A DNA stretch of 64,000 nucleotides from Curvibacter lanceolatus ATCC 14669 (GTDB taxonomy: Bacteria; Pseudomonadota; Gammaproteobacteria; Burkholderiales; Burkholderiaceae_C), in contig NZ_KB906276.1 in the NCBI RefSeq assembly GCF_000381265.1, positions 1 through 64,000 of the forward strand, given 5' to 3'. The translations under genes were made by a program, and so were the position numbers. The notes below the pieces were generated by a model that was given only the letters and a program-made list of their open reading frames with translations, did no database searches and had not been told where the DNA came from. This document shows positions 18,530-26,476 of the stretch, one piece after another (position 1 is the stretch's first letter; every line of letters begins with the position of its first letter).

Positions 18530-21500
18530 GGGGCGGCTCCTGGGTCCACGGGGGCGGGCGCGCCGGCCTGGCGGCGCGCGATGCGGTCTTCGATCAGGTG
18601 GTAGAGCGCCGGCAGCAGGGCCAGCGTCAGGACAGTGGCGCTCAGCAGCCCGCCGACCACCACGGTAGCCAGCGGCCGTTGCACATCGCTGCCCAGGCCG
18701 GTGGCCAGCATGGCGGGCGTGAGGCCGATGGCGGCCACCGTGGCCGTCATCAACACCGGGCGCATGCGGCTGCGGGCCCCCTCACGCACGGCGTCGAGCA
18801 GCGGCCTGCCCTCCTCGGTGCGCAGGCCATTGATCTGCGCAATCATCAGCACGCCATTGAGCACGGCCACACCGAACAAGGCAATGAAGCCGACCGCGCT
18901 GGAGACGTTGAGCGTCATGCCGCGCAGGTGCAGGGCCGCCAGGCCGCCCAGCATCGCCAAGGGCACCGTGGCCAGCACCAGCAGCGGTTGCCGCAGGTTG
19001 CGGAAGGCGCCAAACAGCAGCAGGAACATGATGCCCAGCGTCATCGGCGCGATCATGGCCAGGCGGGCTTCGGCCCGCTCCAGGTTCTCGAACTGGCCAC
19101 CCCACTGGATCTGGATGCGACGGGGGTCCAGGCGGACCTCATGCCGGATGGCGTCCTGGGCCTCGGCCAGAAAGTGCGACAGGTCACGCCCACGCACGTT
19201 CAGGCGCACGATGATGTTGCGGCGGCCCATCTCGCGCACGATCACGCTCTCGCCCGAGGTGGTGCCGATGCGCGCCACGTCCGACAGCGGAACCCGCTCG
19301 CCGCCGGGGGCGGCCAGGGGCAGGTTGCCGATGGCCTCGGGGCTGGCGCGCAGGCGCTCTGGAAAGCGGGCCGTCATGTCGTAGCTCTTTTCACCGAGGT
19401 ATAGCTGGCCGATCGGTGCCCCCCCGATGCCGGTGGCGATCAGGTCGGCCACATCGGCGGCGTTGACGCCGCGCCGGGCCGCCGCCGCGCGGTCGAGTTC
19501 GATCTTCAGGTTGGGCAGCGGGGGCTCGACGTCCACCGCAATGTCGGCGGCCCCGGGCACCCGGCGCAGCACCTGGGCCACCTGGTTGGCAACGCCGCGT
19601 ACCTCGCCCAGATCGTCGCCGAAGACCTTGACGGTCAGGTCGCCGTGGGCGCCTGAGAGCTTGTCCTGTACGCCGTCGATCATCGGCTGCATGAAGGCCA
19701 CCGTGTAGCCCGGCATCTGCGCATAGCGCTCGGCCAGCTGCGCGATCAGCGCCTGCTTGCTGAGGCCCGATGCCCAGCTTTTGTAGGGGTGCAGGCCCAC
19801 GCTGGCCTCGATGTGCGAGGGTGTCCAGTAGTCGGTGCCGTCGTCATTGCGCCCGGTCTGGGTCACCACGTAGGCCACCTCGGGAAACGCCAGGGTGGCC
19901 CGGCGCAACTCGCCGGCCATGGCCGAGGCCTTGTCGAGGGTGATGCCGGGCGGCATCTGCACCTGAAGCCACAACGAGCCCTCGTCCAGGTAGGGCAAAA
20001 AGTCGCGGCCCAGCGTCGCCAACAGCCCCCCCAGCACCAGGGTGGCGGTCACGCACGCGGCGATCACCCACCTTGTCTTGCCAAGCGCCAGCGTCAGAAA
20101 GCGGGCGTAGCGCGCGGTCAGGGCCTCGAGCACCGGGTTGTGGAACACCGGGCCCGGCTTGCGCAGCGCCAGCCAGGCCAGGCCTGGGATCAAGGCCAGC
20201 GCCACCACCAAGGCACCGGCCAGGGCAGCACCGACGGCATAGGCCATCGGCGAGAACAGCTTGTATTCGATGCGCTGGAAGGCGAACAGGGGCAGGTAGG
20301 CACAGGCGATCACGGCCATGCCAAAGGCGATCGGCCGGGCAACCTGCAAGGTGGCTTGGATGGCGTCCTGCGCCGTCAGCGCGCGCTCCTGGCTTTCCTC
20401 ACGCCGGCGCAGCATGTTCTCGACCAGCACCACCGAGCCATCGACCAAGATGCCGAAGTCGATGGCCCCCAGCGAGAGCAGGTTGGCCGGGATGTTGAAG
20501 TGGTGCATGAAGACAAAGGCGATCAGCAGCGACAGCGGAATCGTCAGTGCCACGATGGCGGCAGCCCGCGGGCGGCCCAGAAACAGCAGCAACACCAGGC
20601 TGACCAGCACCATGCCCTCGGTCAGGGTGCTGCCCACGGTGTGCAGCGTGGCCTCAATCAGCGAGGTGCGATCGAGGTAGGCGACCACCCGCACATCCTT
20701 GGGCAGCAGCTTGTCATTGAGTTCGGCCACGGCCTGGTGCACGCCCGCCAGCGCACTCGAGGGGTTGTGGCCCTTGAGCAGCAAGACCACGCCCGAGATC
20801 GTGTCGGCCTGGTCATCCTTGCCGAGGATGCCTCGGCGCTCGACGTTGCCGTAGTCGAGGGCGCCCAGATCCTTGATCAGCACCGGCACACCGTGATCGG
20901 TCTTGACCACCACGTTGCCCATGTCGGCCAGCGAGCGCAGCAGACCCACACCGCGCACCACATAGCTCTGTTCGCCGCGGTCGATGACGCTGCCGCCGCC
21001 GTTGGCGTTGTTGGCCGTGATGGCGTCCTTGACCTGCTGCAGCGTGAGGTCGTACTGGCGCAGTCGGGCCGGGTCGAGTTCCAGCATGAACTGGGTGGTC
21101 AGGCCGCCAAAATTGCTCACGTCCACCACGCCAGCCACCTTCTTCAGGTGGGGGATCACGGTCCAGAACTGCAGATCGGACAGCTCGCGCAGGCTGCGTG
21201 TCTTCGATTCGAGCGTGTAGCGGTAGATCTCGCCGATCGGCGAGGTGTAAGGGTCCAGACCGGGCTTGGCGCCGTAGGGCAGGTTCACATCGTTGATGCG
21301 CTCCTGCAGGCGCTGACGCGACCAGTAACCCTCGACACCATCGTCGAAGACGACGGTGATCAGCGACAGGGCAAACAGGCTGCGCGAGCGCAGCACATGC
21401 ATGCCGGGCGTGCCCAGCAGCGCACGCTCCAGCGGGATGGTGATCTGCTGCTCCACCTCCTCGGCGGCCAGGCCCGGAACCTGGGTGACGATCTGCGAGC

Positions 21501-21636
21501 TAACGTCGGCGATGTCGGGATAGGCCTCGACCGGCAGCTGCTTCCAGCTCCAGACGCCGTACAGCGCAACGAACGCAAACACCAGCCAGACAATGCCACG
21601 GCGGTGAAAGCAGGTGCGGACGAAATCTTCAATCAT
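18526..21636 (-). CDS. Heavy-metal efflux RND transporter (CzcA/CusA family)
   Basis: This 1036-aa inner-membrane proton antiporter has the twelve-helix, two-large-loop plan of HME-RND pumps. The transmembrane-4 motif reads DFGILVDGSVVLVEN, which keeps the two Asp and one Glu of the CzcA/CnrA proton relay (DFG-x2-VDG-x5-EN) rather than the CusA-type pattern. This points to divalent cations such as Zn, Co, Ni or Cd, but the exact ion is not readable by eye. It overlaps the fusion-protein gene by 8 bases and the outer-membrane factor gene by 4 bases. Nearby mgtA suggests the operon balances import and export of divalent cations. Confidence 0.9.
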   Translation of the reverse strand: MIEDFVRTCFHRRGIVWLVFAFVALYGVWSWKQLPVEAYPDIADVSSQIVTQVPGLAAEEVEQQITIPLERALLGTPGMHVLRSRSLFALSLITVVFDDGVEGYWSRQRLQERINDVNLPYGAKPGLDPYTSPIGEIYRYTLESKTRSLRELSDLQFWTVIPHLKKVAGVVDVSNFGGLTTQFMLELDPARLRQYDLTLQQVKDAITANNANGGGSVIDRGEQSYVVRGVGLLRSLADMGNVVVKTDHGVPVLIKDLGALDYGNVERRGILGKDDQADTISGVVLLLKGHNPSSALAGVHQAVAELNDKLLPKDVRVVAYLDRTSLIEATLHTVGSTLTEGMVLVSLVLLLFLGRPRAAAIVALTIPLSLLIAFVFMHHFNIPANLLSLGAIDFGILVDGSVVLVENMLRRREESQERALTAQDAIQATLQVARPIAFGMAVIACAYLPLFAFQRIEYKLFSPMAYAVGAALAGALVVALALIPGLAWLALRKPGPVFHNPVLEALTARYARFLTLALGKTRWVIAACVTATLVLGGLLATLGRDFLPYLDEGSLWLQVQMPPGITLDKASAMAGELRRATLAFPEVAYVVTQTGRNDDGTDYWTPSHIEASVGLHPYKSWASGLSKQALIAQLAERYAQMPGYTVAFMQPMIDGVQDKLSGAHGDLTVKVFGDDLGEVRGVANQVAQVLRRVPGAADIAVDVEPPLPNLKIELDRAAAARRGVNAADVADLIATGIGGAPIGQLYLGEKSYDMTARFPERLRASPEAIGNLPLAAPGGERVPLSDVARIGTTSGESVIVREMGRRNIIVRLNVRGRDLSHFLAEAQDAIRHEVRLDPRRIQIQWGGQFENLERAEARLAMIAPMTLGIMFLLLFGAFRNLRQPLLVLATVPLAMLGGLAALHLRGMTLNVSSAVGFIALFGVAVLNGVLMIAQINGLRTEEGRPLLDAVREGARSRMRPVLMTATVAAIGLTPAMLATGLGSDVQRPLATVVVGGLLSATVLTLALLPALYHLIEDRIARRQAGAPAPVDPGAAP

Positions 21637-22750
21637 TGAGCAGCACTCCGTCCTGAACCACGATGCGCTCGCCCGCCTTCAGCCCCGACAGCACTTCGAC
21701 CCATGCGCCCGCCGTCGATCCGACGGCCACGATGCGGGATTCATAGCGAAACGGTGACTGCTCGACGAACACCCGGGTGTAGAGCCCGCTTTGCAACAGC
21801 GCCGTCGCCGGCACCAGCAGCGCGGGGTGGCTGGCACCGGCCAGGCTCACGCGGGCAAACATGCCCGGCTTGAAGCGGCCCTGGCGGTTGTCGATGGCCA
21901 CCCGCACGCGCGCCGTGCGGGTGGCCGGGTCCAGCAGATCGCCCACGTACTTCACCTGGCCCTCGAAGGCCTGGCCTTCGTAGGCGTTGAACGCGATGCG
22001 CGCGCTCTGCCCCACCCGCACGCGGGGAATGTCCTTCTCCGGCACGCTGGCGGACAGCCAGACGGTGGACAGGTCCGCGATGGTCATGATCGAGGCATTG
22101 CTGTCGTTCCAGTAGCTGCCTTGCGCGCCGTTCATGTCGACCACCCGGCCCGAAATGGGCGAGCGCAGCACGTATTCACGCCGTGACGGCGCACCGGCCG
22201 GGGCACCGAGTTGCGCCAGCCGGTCGGCCGTGGCCCGAACATCGCTTTGCGCCACGGCCAGAGCCTGCTGGGCCTGCTCGTAGTCCTTGCGGGCGGAGAT
22301 GTCCTCGTCCAGCAGCGCCTTCTGGCGCTCAAGTTCGAGGCGCGCCTGGACCCAGGCCGCCTGGGCTTTGGCATGGTCGTTGTGTGCCGAACCCAGGTCG
22401 GGGGAGTCGAGGGTGACCAGGGCCTCGCCCGCGCTGACCGCGTCGCCCAGCTGCCGGTGCAGCCGGGTGATGCGCCCGGCCAGAGGCGGGGTCAGCTTCA
22501 CCAGCTTTTCGGGCATGGCCTCGACCACGGCGGGTGCATCGATCACCTGGGCGTAGGGCTGTTGTTCCACGCGTTCGAGCCGCAGGCTCTGACGCAGCGG
22601 TGATGCCTCGGGCACGAACACCACGCGGCCTTCGCGTTGAAGCGTGGCCCCCTCCCCCGCCCGTGCCGGCGGGGCGGGGTCTTGCGATGCATCGCAGGCC
22701 GACAGCGATGCGATGCAAAAGGTGGTGATGACGGCTAGAACAATCTTCAT
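21629..22750 (-). CDS. RND efflux periplasmic adaptor (membrane fusion) lipoprotein
   Basis: This is the adaptor of the metal-efflux pump, 373 aa from ATG 22750. The N-terminus is a lipoprotein signal (SLSACDAS), followed by the barrel-sandwich segment LVKLTPPLAGRITRLHRQLGDAVSAGEALVTLDSPDLG, a coiled-coil hairpin (about residues 110-170), and beta-barrel parts (IMTIADLSTVWLSASVPEKDIPRV). A longer upstream in-frame extension lacks a signal peptide and is not used. No His-rich metal-binding N-terminus of the CzcB type is present. Its stop overlaps the RND gene start. Confidence 0.88.
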   Translation of the reverse strand: MKIVLAVITTFCIASLSACDASQDPAPPARAGEGATLQREGRVVFVPEASPLRQSLRLERVEQQPYAQVIDAPAVVEAMPEKLVKLTPPLAGRITRLHRQLGDAVSAGEALVTLDSPDLGSAHNDHAKAQAAWVQARLELERQKALLDEDISARKDYEQAQQALAVAQSDVRATADRLAQLGAPAGAPSRREYVLRSPISGRVVDMNGAQGSYWNDSNASIMTIADLSTVWLSASVPEKDIPRVRVGQSARIAFNAYEGQAFEGQVKYVGDLLDPATRTARVRVAIDNRQGRFKPGMFARVSLAGASHPALLVPATALLQSGLYTRVFVEQSPFRYESRIVAVGSTAGAWVEVLSGLKAGERIVVQDGVLLND

Positions 22751-22945
22751 GGCGAGATTCCGTGGAGAACACAGGTGAGGGGTGCGGTGGGGCCGGCCCG
22801 CCCGCTGTGCCCCGGACGGGCGCAGCCAGGACACCCGGGCCAGGGTTGGCCAGGGGTCAGGCAGGGGTTGGTCCGAAGAGGCTTGGGACGGCGGAAGGCC
22901 GCAGCGAAATGGGGCCCGGTGCGGCAGGGCGGCCCCGGGCGGGGG

Positions 22946-23266
22946 CTAGCGCACGCGCACGAGGGGCGAGGCCGGCAGTGCCAAGGCGCCGCCGAACGCA
23001 TCGCGGTACCCAGCGTCTTGCGCCTCGTGCAAGCGGCGGCGCGCGGCGTGAGGCAGGTGCTTCAGCACCTGGAGGGCCTCCGCTGCCACAAGCATGGGCA
23101 ATGCTTCGGCAATCACCCGGCCGGACAAATCGGCGAGCGCGTTCGCAAAGGCCCGGCTGCCGTGCGAAGCCAGCAGCTGGTGCAAGACGGTGGGACGGTG
23201 GCAGGCGATGGCGACGCGCAGCTCACGCACAAGCGCGTCGTCGGGGCGGAAGAAGCTGAACAGCAT
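22946..23266 (-). CDS. Small conserved-looking protein of unknown function, first in the efflux block
   Basis: This 106-aa protein has no signal peptide, no membrane helix and no recognised domain. It looks mainly alpha-helical and is rich in Ala, Leu, Arg and His. A strong AGGAGG site lies 8 bases upstream of the ATG, which supports translation. It is 195 bases upstream of the adaptor gene on the same strand. An accessory or regulatory role in the metal-efflux/MgtA block is possible but has no direct support. Confidence 0.65.
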   Translation of the reverse strand: MLFSFFRPDDALVRELRVAIACHRPTVLHQLLASHGSRAFANALADLSGRVIAEALPMLVAAEALQVLKHLPHAARRRLHEAQDAGYRDAFGGALALPASPLVRVR

Positions 23267-23312
23267 GATGGGGGCCTCCTGGGGCCCACCGGCCCTCAGG
23301 CGCCCCCTGCAC

Positions 23313-23420
23313 TCAGGTGCGCGAGGTCCTCGAGGCGGTGGCCCGATACTTGATGAGATTCATGAACATGGGGGAAAGGGCAACGGGCGCGTGCGCGCAC
23401 CTACTGGGGTCGGGGTCCAT
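23313..23420 (-). CDS. Candidate 35-aa small protein or leader peptide
   Basis: This short frame of 35 codons (peptide start MDPDPSRCAHAPV, end RTSRT) begins 7 bases after an AAGGAG ribosome site. It ends 46 bases before the 106-aa gene, the first gene of the metal efflux/MgtA block. Its early codons include three prolines and two aspartates, and its C-terminus is Arg/Thr/Ser-rich. mgtA genes of enterobacteria are controlled by a proline-rich leader peptide, so a leader role is an attractive guess. No alternative stem-loops were worked out, and the similarity could be chance. Confidence 0.45.
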   Translation of the reverse strand: MDPDPSRCAHAPVALSPMFMNLIKYRATASRTSRT

Positions 23421-23682
23421 CGGCTTTCTCCTTTTCAACAATCGATCTGTGAAGGGCCGGGCACCGGGGCACCGACATGGCATCAAGCGCATCGGCCGCA
23501 GCCGGCATGCTCGCTGTGTGGCAGGCCGGACAGGCGCTGACAACAGGGTGAATTGTCCCCGGCGGGTGGCGCGAAGGCCAGCCTGCATTGGGATGGCCGC
23601 CACCTACTGCGGCATCGCGCGCCTATACCAAGGTATAGCGAAGGCGCCAGGCCGGCCCGGGGTGGGTGGGGCTGGCCCTGCA

Positions 23683-23730
23683 AGACGCCCGGGGGGCGCA
23701 GTTCGGGCATGCGCTGCGCCTAGGGCGTCT
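23683..23730 (-). terminator. Long hairpin at the end of the CLC-F gene
   Basis: On the minus strand AGACGCCC and GGGCGTCT (8 bp, perfect) enclose a second stem GCGCAG/CTGCGC. The outer stem begins just before the stop codon of the antiporter gene. There is no T-run, so this may be a terminator-like or RNA-stabilising hairpin. The rest of 23421-23682 shows no gene or other clear signal. Confidence 0.4.
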
Positions 23731-25012
23731 CTCGCTGAGCTTGTTGGTAGGCGCTCAGTTCGCCCAGCTTGATGCCTTCGGGTGCCTGACCGTTTTTGGC
23801 GTGCCCGATGCGCTGAGAGCGGTAGATGCCTGTGGCCCCGGAGCACAGGTAGCTCACGGTGCAGGCCAGGGCGGCATAGACCCCGATCTCCGAGCCGAAC
23901 AGCTCCATCGCCATCAAGGTCGATGCGATGGGGGTGTTGGCCGCACCGGCGAAGACGGCCACGAAGCCGATGCCGGCGAGCAGCGCCACCGGCAGGTGAA
24001 ACAGGGGCGCCAGCGCATTGCCCAGTGTGGCCCCGATGTAGAACAAGGGCGTGACCTCGCCCCCCTTGAAGCCGGTGCCCAAAGAGGCCACCGTGAAGGC
24101 CATCTTGGCGGCGAAATCGTAAGGGGCCAGCGGCTGCTGGAAGGCCTGCACAATGGTCGGGATGCCCAACCCGATGTAGTGCTCAGCGTCCAGAAACCAC
24201 GCGGCCGAGGCCACCAGAACGCCCCCCAGAAGCGGCCTGAGGGGCGCATAGTGCACCTGCTTCTTGACCCAGGCACTCAGGGCGTGGGTGGCCTCCGCAA
24301 AGACCTTGCCGGTGAGCCCGAACAGCGCGCCCGCGATCACCATCACCACCAACGGCCACAGGGCGATGGGGCCCACCTCCGGGATGCTGTAGTGGGTGTG
24401 GTGAACACCCCAGAGCAGCCCGACCTGGTCAGCCACGATGGCCGCCACCGCACAAGGGAACAAGGCCTCGTAGCGCATGCGCCCGATGGCCAGCACCTCC
24501 AGCCCGAAGACCGCGCCCGCCAAGGGGGTGCCGAACACGGAAGCAAAGCCCGCACTGATGCCGGCCATGAGGACGATGCGGCGGTCCTCGTGCTGGAGTT
24601 TGAAGACACGGGTGAACTGGTCAGCCAGTGCGCCCCCCATCTGGACCGCCGTCCCCTCCCGCCCCACCGAAGCCCCAAACAGGTGGGACACCACCGTGCC
24701 GACGAACACCAGCGGCGCCATGCGCAGCGGGATGATCTTCTGGGGGTCGTGGATTTCGTCGATGAGCAGGTTGTTGCCCGCCTCGACATGCCGGCCCAGG
24801 CGCAGGTACAGCCAGCCCACCCCAAAGCCCCCCAGAGGCAGCAGCCAGATCAGCCAGCGGTGGGCGACACGGGCATGGGTGGCCCAGTCAAGCGCCAAAA
24901 GAAAAACGGCGGAAGCCGAGCCCGCCAGCGCGGCCACGGCGCTGGCCAGAAACAGCCATTGACCCAGGAAGGGCAGCAGCTCAAAAAATTCGGGGCGTTT
25001 GGAAAGTTTCAT
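23720..25012 (-). CDS. CLC-type fluoride/proton antiporter (CLC-F)
   Basis: This 430-aa membrane protein of the chloride-channel superfamily has about ten hydrophobic helices. The family's gating glutamate is in GREGT (Glu119). The C-terminal half contains GFKGGEVTPLF with Glu319 and Thr321. Known bacterial CLC-F antiporters have a glutamate and threonine at the matching positions (118, 318 and 320 in the Enterococcus protein), and lack the serine and tyrosine of chloride transporters. The gene follows a fluoride riboswitch, which strongly supports fluoride export. It expels F- in exchange for H+ across the inner membrane. It is usually annotated only as a voltage-gated chloride channel protein. 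Confidence 0.9.
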   Translation of the reverse strand: MKLSKRPEFFELLPFLGQWLFLASAVAALAGSASAVFLLALDWATHARVAHRWLIWLLPLGGFGVGWLYLRLGRHVEAGNNLLIDEIHDPQKIIPLRMAPLVFVGTVVSHLFGASVGREGTAVQMGGALADQFTRVFKLQHEDRRIVLMAGISAGFASVFGTPLAGAVFGLEVLAIGRMRYEALFPCAVAAIVADQVGLLWGVHHTHYSIPEVGPIALWPLVVMVIAGALFGLTGKVFAEATHALSAWVKKQVHYAPLRPLLGGVLVASAAWFLDAEHYIGLGIPTIVQAFQQPLAPYDFAAKMAFTVASLGTGFKGGEVTPLFYIGATLGNALAPLFHLPVALLAGIGFVAVFAGAANTPIASTLMAMELFGSEIGVYAALACTVSYLCSGATGIYRSQRIGHAKNGQAPEGIKLGELSAYQQAQRETP

Positions 25013-25099
25013 GGACGTCCTGTTGTCTGTGTAGCGAAAGCACGATCAGACCCGGACGTGTGGCAATGGCGCGGACTTCGAGAAATTTCGAGGACGCAG

Positions 25100-25134
25100 G
25101 CCTACATCACCCCCCGCCGGGAATGCATGTAGGC
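25100..25134 (-). promoter_or_regulatory. Expression-platform hairpin of the fluoride riboswitch
   Basis: On the minus strand GCCTACAT (25134-25127) pairs perfectly with ATGTAGGC (25107-25100) around a 19-base loop. The 5' arm includes the last bases of the aptamer, so hairpin formation and aptamer folding could exclude each other. No T-run follows, so control could act by anti-termination or on translation; which one is not clear. Confidence 0.5.
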
Positions 25135-25195
25135 ATCATCAGCACCCCTGCCCGCAGGCAGGAGGCGGTTATGGAGGAATGCCATCTCCACTGCG
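25130..25195 (-). ncRNA. Fluoride riboswitch (crcB motif)
   Basis: Read on the minus strand, the sequence contains the aptamer's conserved elements in order: GGAGATGGCATTCCTCC (P2 region), ATAACCGCC, a CTGCC/GGCAG hairpin, and GCTGATGATGCCT at the 3' side. These match the crcB-motif consensus closely. It lies about 115 bases upstream of the CLC-F gene on the same strand and about 75 bases after the AraC gene. It is expected to turn on the antiporter when fluoride is bound. Confidence 0.92.
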
Positions 25196-25198
25196 CAA

Positions 25199-25207
25199 AT
25201 GTTACCA
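25199..25207 (-). promoter_or_regulatory. Candidate extended -10 promoter for the fluoride riboswitch
   Basis: On the minus strand TGG followed by TAACAT resembles an extended -10 element. It would start transcription close to 25193, which is the 5' edge of the aptamer. No good -35 box is seen at standard spacing. Confidence 0.35.
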
Positions 25208-25271
25208 GCACATCGGCCAGCGCGGCGCCAATCCCGGCCTGGCGTGCTCAGGTTCTCGGCTTCGCAAGGGC

Positions 25272-26309
25272 TCAGCTGTTTTGCCGCCGGTACAAGGATG
25301 GCGACACGCCATGCCAGCGCTTGAAGGCCTGGGAAAAGCTCGACAGGTCTGCATAGCCCAGCCGTTCGGCAATGGCCGATATCGACAGCGATCGGTCGCC
25401 CAGCAATTGGGCCGCTTCGTCGGACTGTGCTGACGCCATGAGGGCCCGGAACGATGTGCCCTCGCCCCGCAAGCGGCGCCTCAGGGTGCGTTGGCTGGTG
25501 CTGGTGATGTCGGCCAGGCGGCTGATGGTGGGGCGCTCGTGCTGTGGCGTGCTGGCCATCACCTGCCGCACCAGGGTGGTGGTGCCGGCGCGCACCCTGC
25601 GGCGTTCGAGCAACTGGGTGCACATCTCGTCGCACATGGCGGCAGAGGTGGGGTTGGCGCTGGGCAGCTTGTGCGCCAGCCACGCCACGTCGAACGCCAG
25701 ACCGTAGCCGGTCGCCCCATAGCTCAGGGGCGCCCCACCCAGGGCGGTGAGGCTGGCCGAGGGCCGAAACGCCCGCCCCCGCCCGGCGGGCAGCTCGATG
25801 CGGCGCAGCGAAAAGTGCGGGCCGCCCAATTCGCACATCAGCGTGGCGGCAGCGGCCAGGTCTCGCTCCACCAGGAAGCGGCTCAAGCCGGTGGCCAGCT
25901 CGGGGGGACGCAATCGCAGCCAGCAGGTGTCGGCCTCGGTCCCCGGCTGGAGGCCTTCCTCGATGACCGAGTAGGCATAGGTGAGCTGCACAAAGCGCAG
26001 CGCACGCAACAGGGCATCGCCCAGGGTCGCGCTGCACACCAGGCCGTAGCCCCACAGCCCGAAGGTGGAAAAGCGGTAGCACTGCCCCACCTCCAGCCCC
26101 AGCCCGGGTGGGTGGCGCAACAGGCGCAGCAGGTTCTCGACCACCTTCAACTCCTGGGTAGCTGCGAGCTCGGTGTTCGGGTCATCGAGTTGGCTGGGGG
26201 AGATCTTGCTGCCCGCCAACAACTCATGCGCGGAAAGCCCCCGATGCTGACCGAAGTCGAGCAGCAATCGAACACTTGCCGGCCCGCGGGCGAAGTTCCA
26301 GAAGCTCAT
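25272..26309 (-). CDS. AraC-family regulator with arabinose-binding-like N-domain
   Basis: This 345-aa regulator has the long N-terminal ligand-binding domain of the AraC/OruR group (ASVRLLLDFGQHRGLSAHELLAGS) and a C-terminal AraC double helix-turn-helix (ISRLADITSTSQRTLRRRLRGEGTSF; ISAIAERLGYADLSSFSQAFKRWHGVSPSLYRR). ATG 26309 is preferred over a TTG at 26336. It is divergent from the monooxygenase-esterase fusion gene with 167 bases between starts, so it probably controls that gene. The inducer may be the ketone or an alkanol-type substrate; this is inference. Confidence 0.88.
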   Translation of the reverse strand: MSFWNFARGPASVRLLLDFGQHRGLSAHELLAGSKISPSQLDDPNTELAATQELKVVENLLRLLRHPPGLGLEVGQCYRFSTFGLWGYGLVCSATLGDALLRALRFVQLTYAYSVIEEGLQPGTEADTCWLRLRPPELATGLSRFLVERDLAAAATLMCELGGPHFSLRRIELPAGRGRAFRPSASLTALGGAPLSYGATGYGLAFDVAWLAHKLPSANPTSAAMCDEMCTQLLERRRVRAGTTTLVRQVMASTPQHERPTISRLADITSTSQRTLRRRLRGEGTSFRALMASAQSDEAAQLLGDRSLSISAIAERLGYADLSSFSQAFKRWHGVSPSLYRRQNS

Positions 26310-26476
26310 CAGGTGTTTCCCGTAGCCAGTTGCCAATGGCCGAAATAATAAAGTTTCTGGCCGAAAGAAGCATAGGCATTTGCCGGGTTGACGCCGAACA
26401 TGGCGCTACCTTGGAGGCACATCGAAGCCCCATGGGCACGCCGCACCGACAACAACAAAGCCCCCGGAGACACACC

